A stretch of DNA of 64,000 nt from G965222535 sp965222535 (GTDB lineage: Bacteria; Pseudomonadota; Gammaproteobacteria; HK1). Below, in pieces: positions 61,751 through 64,000 of this stretch (position 1 is its first letter; each line of letters begins with the position of its first letter). The translations under genes and the position numbers were made by a program. Location: assembly GCA_965222535.1 (NCBI GenBank), contig OZ244957.1, positions 2,232,001-2,296,000 of the forward strand. The letters run 5' to 3'. Under the pieces are notes generated by a model, which was given only the letters and a program-made list of their open reading frames with translations, did not search any database and was not told the origin of the DNA.

Positions 61751-62080
61751 CTCTTAAGTACCTTGTCAAGCCATCAGAAATCGTATGAATAATGAATAGA
61801 CTTGGTTGAGGGGTCTCTTATTTTGGAGAATCGACTGCTTTAGTAGCCAAAATACTTTTTTCGTGTCCCATATAACGTATAGCAGCGACTTTCTGCTACT
61901 TAGCAGGTAAAGTGGAACCTTGAGTTCCATTGACGCGGGTACAAAAAGCTGCTATGCTGCTGGGTGGCTCAGGTTCCCATGAGCCAATCGGTCTTGGGGG
62001 CAAAAATAAGAGTCACAAACCACCTAAAACGTGGCGTTGCACCGCTGGTCGGGTGATGCCGCGAAAAAAGAGGACAAAAA
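61751..62080 (+). other. Structured leader region before the sigma-like gene
   Basis: This gene-free stretch holds two clean hairpins: TGGAAC-CTTGA-GTTCCA (61913-61929) and GGCTCA-GGTTCCCA-TGAGCC (61966-61985), with a weaker AGCAG...CTGCT pair near 61881. The loop of the second repeats part of the first (GGTTCC with GGAACC), so the two can alternatively pair. It ends with AAAGAGGAC as a ribosome site before ATG 62081. Regulation of the operon by this leader is inference. Confidence 0.45.
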
Positions 62081-62593
62081 ATGCATAATTCTGCACAGGT
62101 GCCTTGGCCCACGATTAAATCCCTCCAATCTATACGCGACTGTCACAATCCGAACACACTCATATTTAAGGTCGCCGACTACGCAATTCATCTGATCCTC
62201 AGCGGTAAGCGGAAAGAGGATCAGTACACTGTTCGCAATGCTCTACGCGATGCTCGTCGTATTCTTGAGCGACAGCACCAGCGCTACTGTTTTCACAACC
62301 TTTCACATACCGAGTTCGATTTGGGAACAGAAGTCCTTGGGCAACCCAAAGGGCTTGAGTGTCTGGTTTCCACAGAGCCTTCCATTGAGCGGTGCTTGTC
62401 AGCCGAGCAATCCGTTGACACGCTCAAAGCGAACACCGTACATATAAAATACGCACCTCCCGTACTGATGGCGTGGCGAGATGGTGTAACTATGTCCGAG
62501 ACCGCAGAGCGACTGGGCATCTCTCAGGGTTACGTCAAAAAACTAAGAAACAAAATCCGCGCTGCGGCGCATGATTGCCTCCCCTGTCGGTAG
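62081..62593 (+). CDS. Sigma-like HTH protein at the head of an MZA-like operon
   Basis: A 170-residue protein. The C-terminal part (about 128-166: VLMAWRDGVTMSETAERLGIS, QGYVKKLRNKIRAA) looks like sigma region 4 or a related HTH. The N-terminal half has FKVADYAIHLILSGKRKEDQ and RNALRDARRILERQ. No clear sigma region 2 is seen. Genes of this sort lead operons with GHKL/MutL-like ATPases and Z1 helicases (MZA-type defence), which fits the GHKL gene 230 bp downstream. It could regulate the operon rather than be a true sigma factor. Confidence 0.6.
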   Translation: MHNSAQVPWPTIKSLQSIRDCHNPNTLIFKVADYAIHLILSGKRKEDQYTVRNALRDARRILERQHQRYCFHNLSHTEFDLGTEVLGQPKGLECLVSTEPSIERCLSAEQSVDTLKANTVHIKYAPPVLMAWRDGVTMSETAERLGISQGYVKKLRNKIRAAAHDCLPCR

Positions 62594-62711
62594 GAATGAT
62601 GGGTGAAATCCCTCGTACAATCCCCCTGTCAGAACAATGTTTTGTTGTCTCTGTCCAGAGCAACGTTGGGTGGCAATTGTTGTTCTGCAGTGCGTTTCGA
62701 GGGAGTGCCTG

Positions 62712-62816
62712 ATGGCCGATCATGACCCTAGCTTTGCGCACCTGATAGTGCGCATTTCCACTAAACAGCGTTGGCTGAGTGCATTCGCCAGACAACGCAA
62801 AAAGAGAGAGGAGTAA
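62712..62816 (+). CDS. 34-codon ORF upstream of the GHKL ATPase gene
   Basis: ATG 62712, preceded by GAGGGAG, encodes MADHDPSFAHLIVRIS... with a very basic end (RQRKKREE). Its stop is six bases before the GHKL ATG, and GAGAGGAG at its end would be that gene's ribosome site. It could be a small operon member or a leader peptide that couples translation. I do not recognise it. Confidence 0.4.
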   Translation: MADHDPSFAHLIVRISTKQRWLSAFARQRKKREE

Positions 62817-62822
62817 CTAATT

Positions 62823-64000
62823 ATGGCTACTGAAATCCCTGCGACGCAACGAATCCCTATGTTCAAGACAGTGCAAGCTCTCAAATCCTTCCGTGATGCT
62901 GGGCATAGCTTGTCAACAGCCCTTGCCGAGGTGATTGACAACAGTATTGAGGCGAAGTCCAACAAAATTTGGGTGAAGCTGGAAGAAGGGGAAAGCAAGC
63001 AAAAAAAGAAGAAGAAATGCGTGAACCGCATCATCTTCGGAGACGATGGTGTCGGGATGAACAATTATACTTTGCAGCACTATCTGGTGATTGGGTTCTC
63101 TACGCGATGGATGCAAACGGATACGATCGGAAAATACGGTGTCGGTGCGAAAATGGCCGCTCTGAGCTTCGCCAGACGGGTTGATGTATGGAGCCGACAA
63201 AGCAAATCCGATCCTTGGTCATACGTCTATTTTGATCTTGACGAAGCACAAAAAGATGAGGATGAGGGAGGTGAGATCGGTATCAATCCTCCAATAATGT
63301 CGGAGATCCCAGAAGACATTCAGAGTATTGCCCCCAGCAATGCGGGAACTATCGTTGTTTGGTCCAAAGTTGACCGTTTGGAGGAAGGCCGACTGGCGAA
63401 GGGATTTGATGAGTTGGTGAACGGTATTCAGAAGGAACTCTCGCGAATCTTCCGAAATTTCATTGATGGAGGTATTGAGCTTTCCATTCAGGGAAAACCA
63501 CTTCTTCCGCACGATCCCCTGTTCTTGATGGAGAACACTTGGGCGGACAAAGGTTTATCAGCAGAGCACGATGCACAAAAACGGGGCGACAAAGATCATC
63601 AAAGCGAAATTCGGCATTTCCCCGCTAAGCGTATTGCCGATGAAGACATTCAGATTGGGGGTTCAACCAAGACAGCTCAACTCCGCCTGACGCTTTACCC
63701 ACCCGAGGTTACCCGATCACGGCAGAAAGGTGGCGATCCGTTAGCCAAAAAATTGCGTATTCCCGACAATCAGGGCTGTATTAGCTTTGTACGCCTTGAT
63801 CGCGAGGTGGCCTACACAAACGTCCCACGAATTCTTCCAGGTGGGGTCAAGGAGAGCGATCGCTATATCGGCATAGAAATTGCGTTCAAGCCTGATTTGG
63901 ACGACTTCTTCGGCATTCGCAACGTTAAACGAGGCGTTGAACCGCATGGCGAGCTTCGCGATAGGATACGTGGCCTTCTGAAAAAGCACATTAATACAGC
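62823..64000 (+). CDS. GHKL (MutL/MORC-like) ATPase, partial
   Basis: The frame is open to the window end; 392 codons are visible. The GHKL ATP-binding fold is clear: N-box EVIDNSIEA at residues 36-44, G1 box GDDGVGM at 73-79 and G2 box GKYGVGAKMA at 103-112. The following part (LYPPEVTRSR, GCISFVRLDREVAYTNVP, GIEIAFKPDLDDFFGIRNVKRGVEP) resembles the S5-like transducer of prokaryotic MORC/MutL-type ATPases. In MZA and related systems such a protein works with a Z1 helicase and AIPR protein, which would lie beyond the window. Start ATG with GAGAGGAG upstream. Confidence 0.8.
   Translation, partial: MATEIPATQRIPMFKTVQALKSFRDAGHSLSTALAEVIDNSIEAKSNKIWVKLEEGESKQKKKKKCVNRIIFGDDGVGMNNYTLQHYLVIGFSTRWMQTDTIGKYGVGAKMAALSFARRVDVWSRQSKSDPWSYVYFDLDEAQKDEDEGGEIGINPPIMSEIPEDIQSIAPSNAGTIVVWSKVDRLEEGRLAKGFDELVNGIQKELSRIFRNFIDGGIELSIQGKPLLPHDPLFLMENTWADKGLSAEHDAQKRGDKDHQSEIRHFPAKRIADEDIQIGGSTKTAQLRLTLYPPEVTRSRQKGGDPLAKKLRIPDNQGCISFVRLDREVAYTNVPRILPGGVKESDRYIGIEIAFKPDLDDFFGIRNVKRGVEPHGELRDRIRGLLKKHINT

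Overview
The window looks like a gammaproteobacterial chromosome segment of moderate-to-high GC. The evidence is gene content and order: tol-pal, kdsD-lptCAB, hslVU-DUF971-ubiEJB, dapF-DUF484-xerC and lepA-lepB are typical gammaproteobacterial housekeeping blocks. A PPi-type phosphofructokinase and a membrane pyrophosphatase occur together here, as is known in several chemolithotrophic and methylotrophic gammaproteobacteria. That lifestyle is inference, and no species can be named.

Layout. 0-1.4 kb: the end of a type I restriction locus (hsdR C-terminus plus a DUF45 metallopeptidase) and tRNA-Asn. 1.8-8.3 kb: moeA, a moaB-type gene, a DMT exporter, MarC and a large secreted nuclease. 8.4-14.4 kb: a short-chain dehydrogenase remnant, then an incomplete Mrp-type antiporter operon with one C-like and three D-like subunits. 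14.4-17.7 kb: an AT-rich defence island with a PARIS-like AriA/AriB pair and a DpnA-like adenine methyltransferase. 17.7-28.5 kb: dapF, DUF484, xerC, hslV, hslU, a double-VOC protein, an AT-rich class 3 lipase, DUF971, ubiE, ubiJ, ubiB. 28.9-35.1 kb: membrane pyrophosphatase, a tungstate-type ABC pair, a nucleoside transporter, MlaA. 35.5-41.1 kb: tolR-tolA-tolB-pal-cpoB without tolQ. 41.5-50 kb: a PlsC-like acyltransferase, PPi-PFK, a TRAP receptor gene split by an IS481-type element, then kdsD-lptC-lptA-lptB without kdsC. 50.4-57.2 kb: an HAD phosphatase, an AT-rich orphan ParA ATPase, lepA, lepB, pyrD and a decayed GMC oxidoreductase. 57.5-64 kb: a second defence island with a cysteine desulfurase, DndC and an SspE-like DUF262/DUF1524 protein, followed by the start of an MZA/MORC-like operon (sigma-like HTH protein, 34-codon ORF, GHKL ATPase cut by the window end).

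The native part is peppered with a heterogeneous palindromic repeat family, about 16 loci up to 57.4 kb. Its termini are near GGGCACCTCGAAAAACC and the inverse, and it has internal purine-rich and pyrimidine-rich arms (TTGGGGAAAGGG and CCTTTCCCCAATA). Copies lie in nearly every long intergenic gap, run into the ends of lptC and the mnhC-like gene, and place a GAGG ribosome-binding sequence in front of two genes. I see none inside the AT-rich defence genes. The most notable items are this repeat family, the three-gene phosphorothioation-like cassette, the PARIS-like locus and the exactly restorable IS insertion in the TRAP receptor gene.
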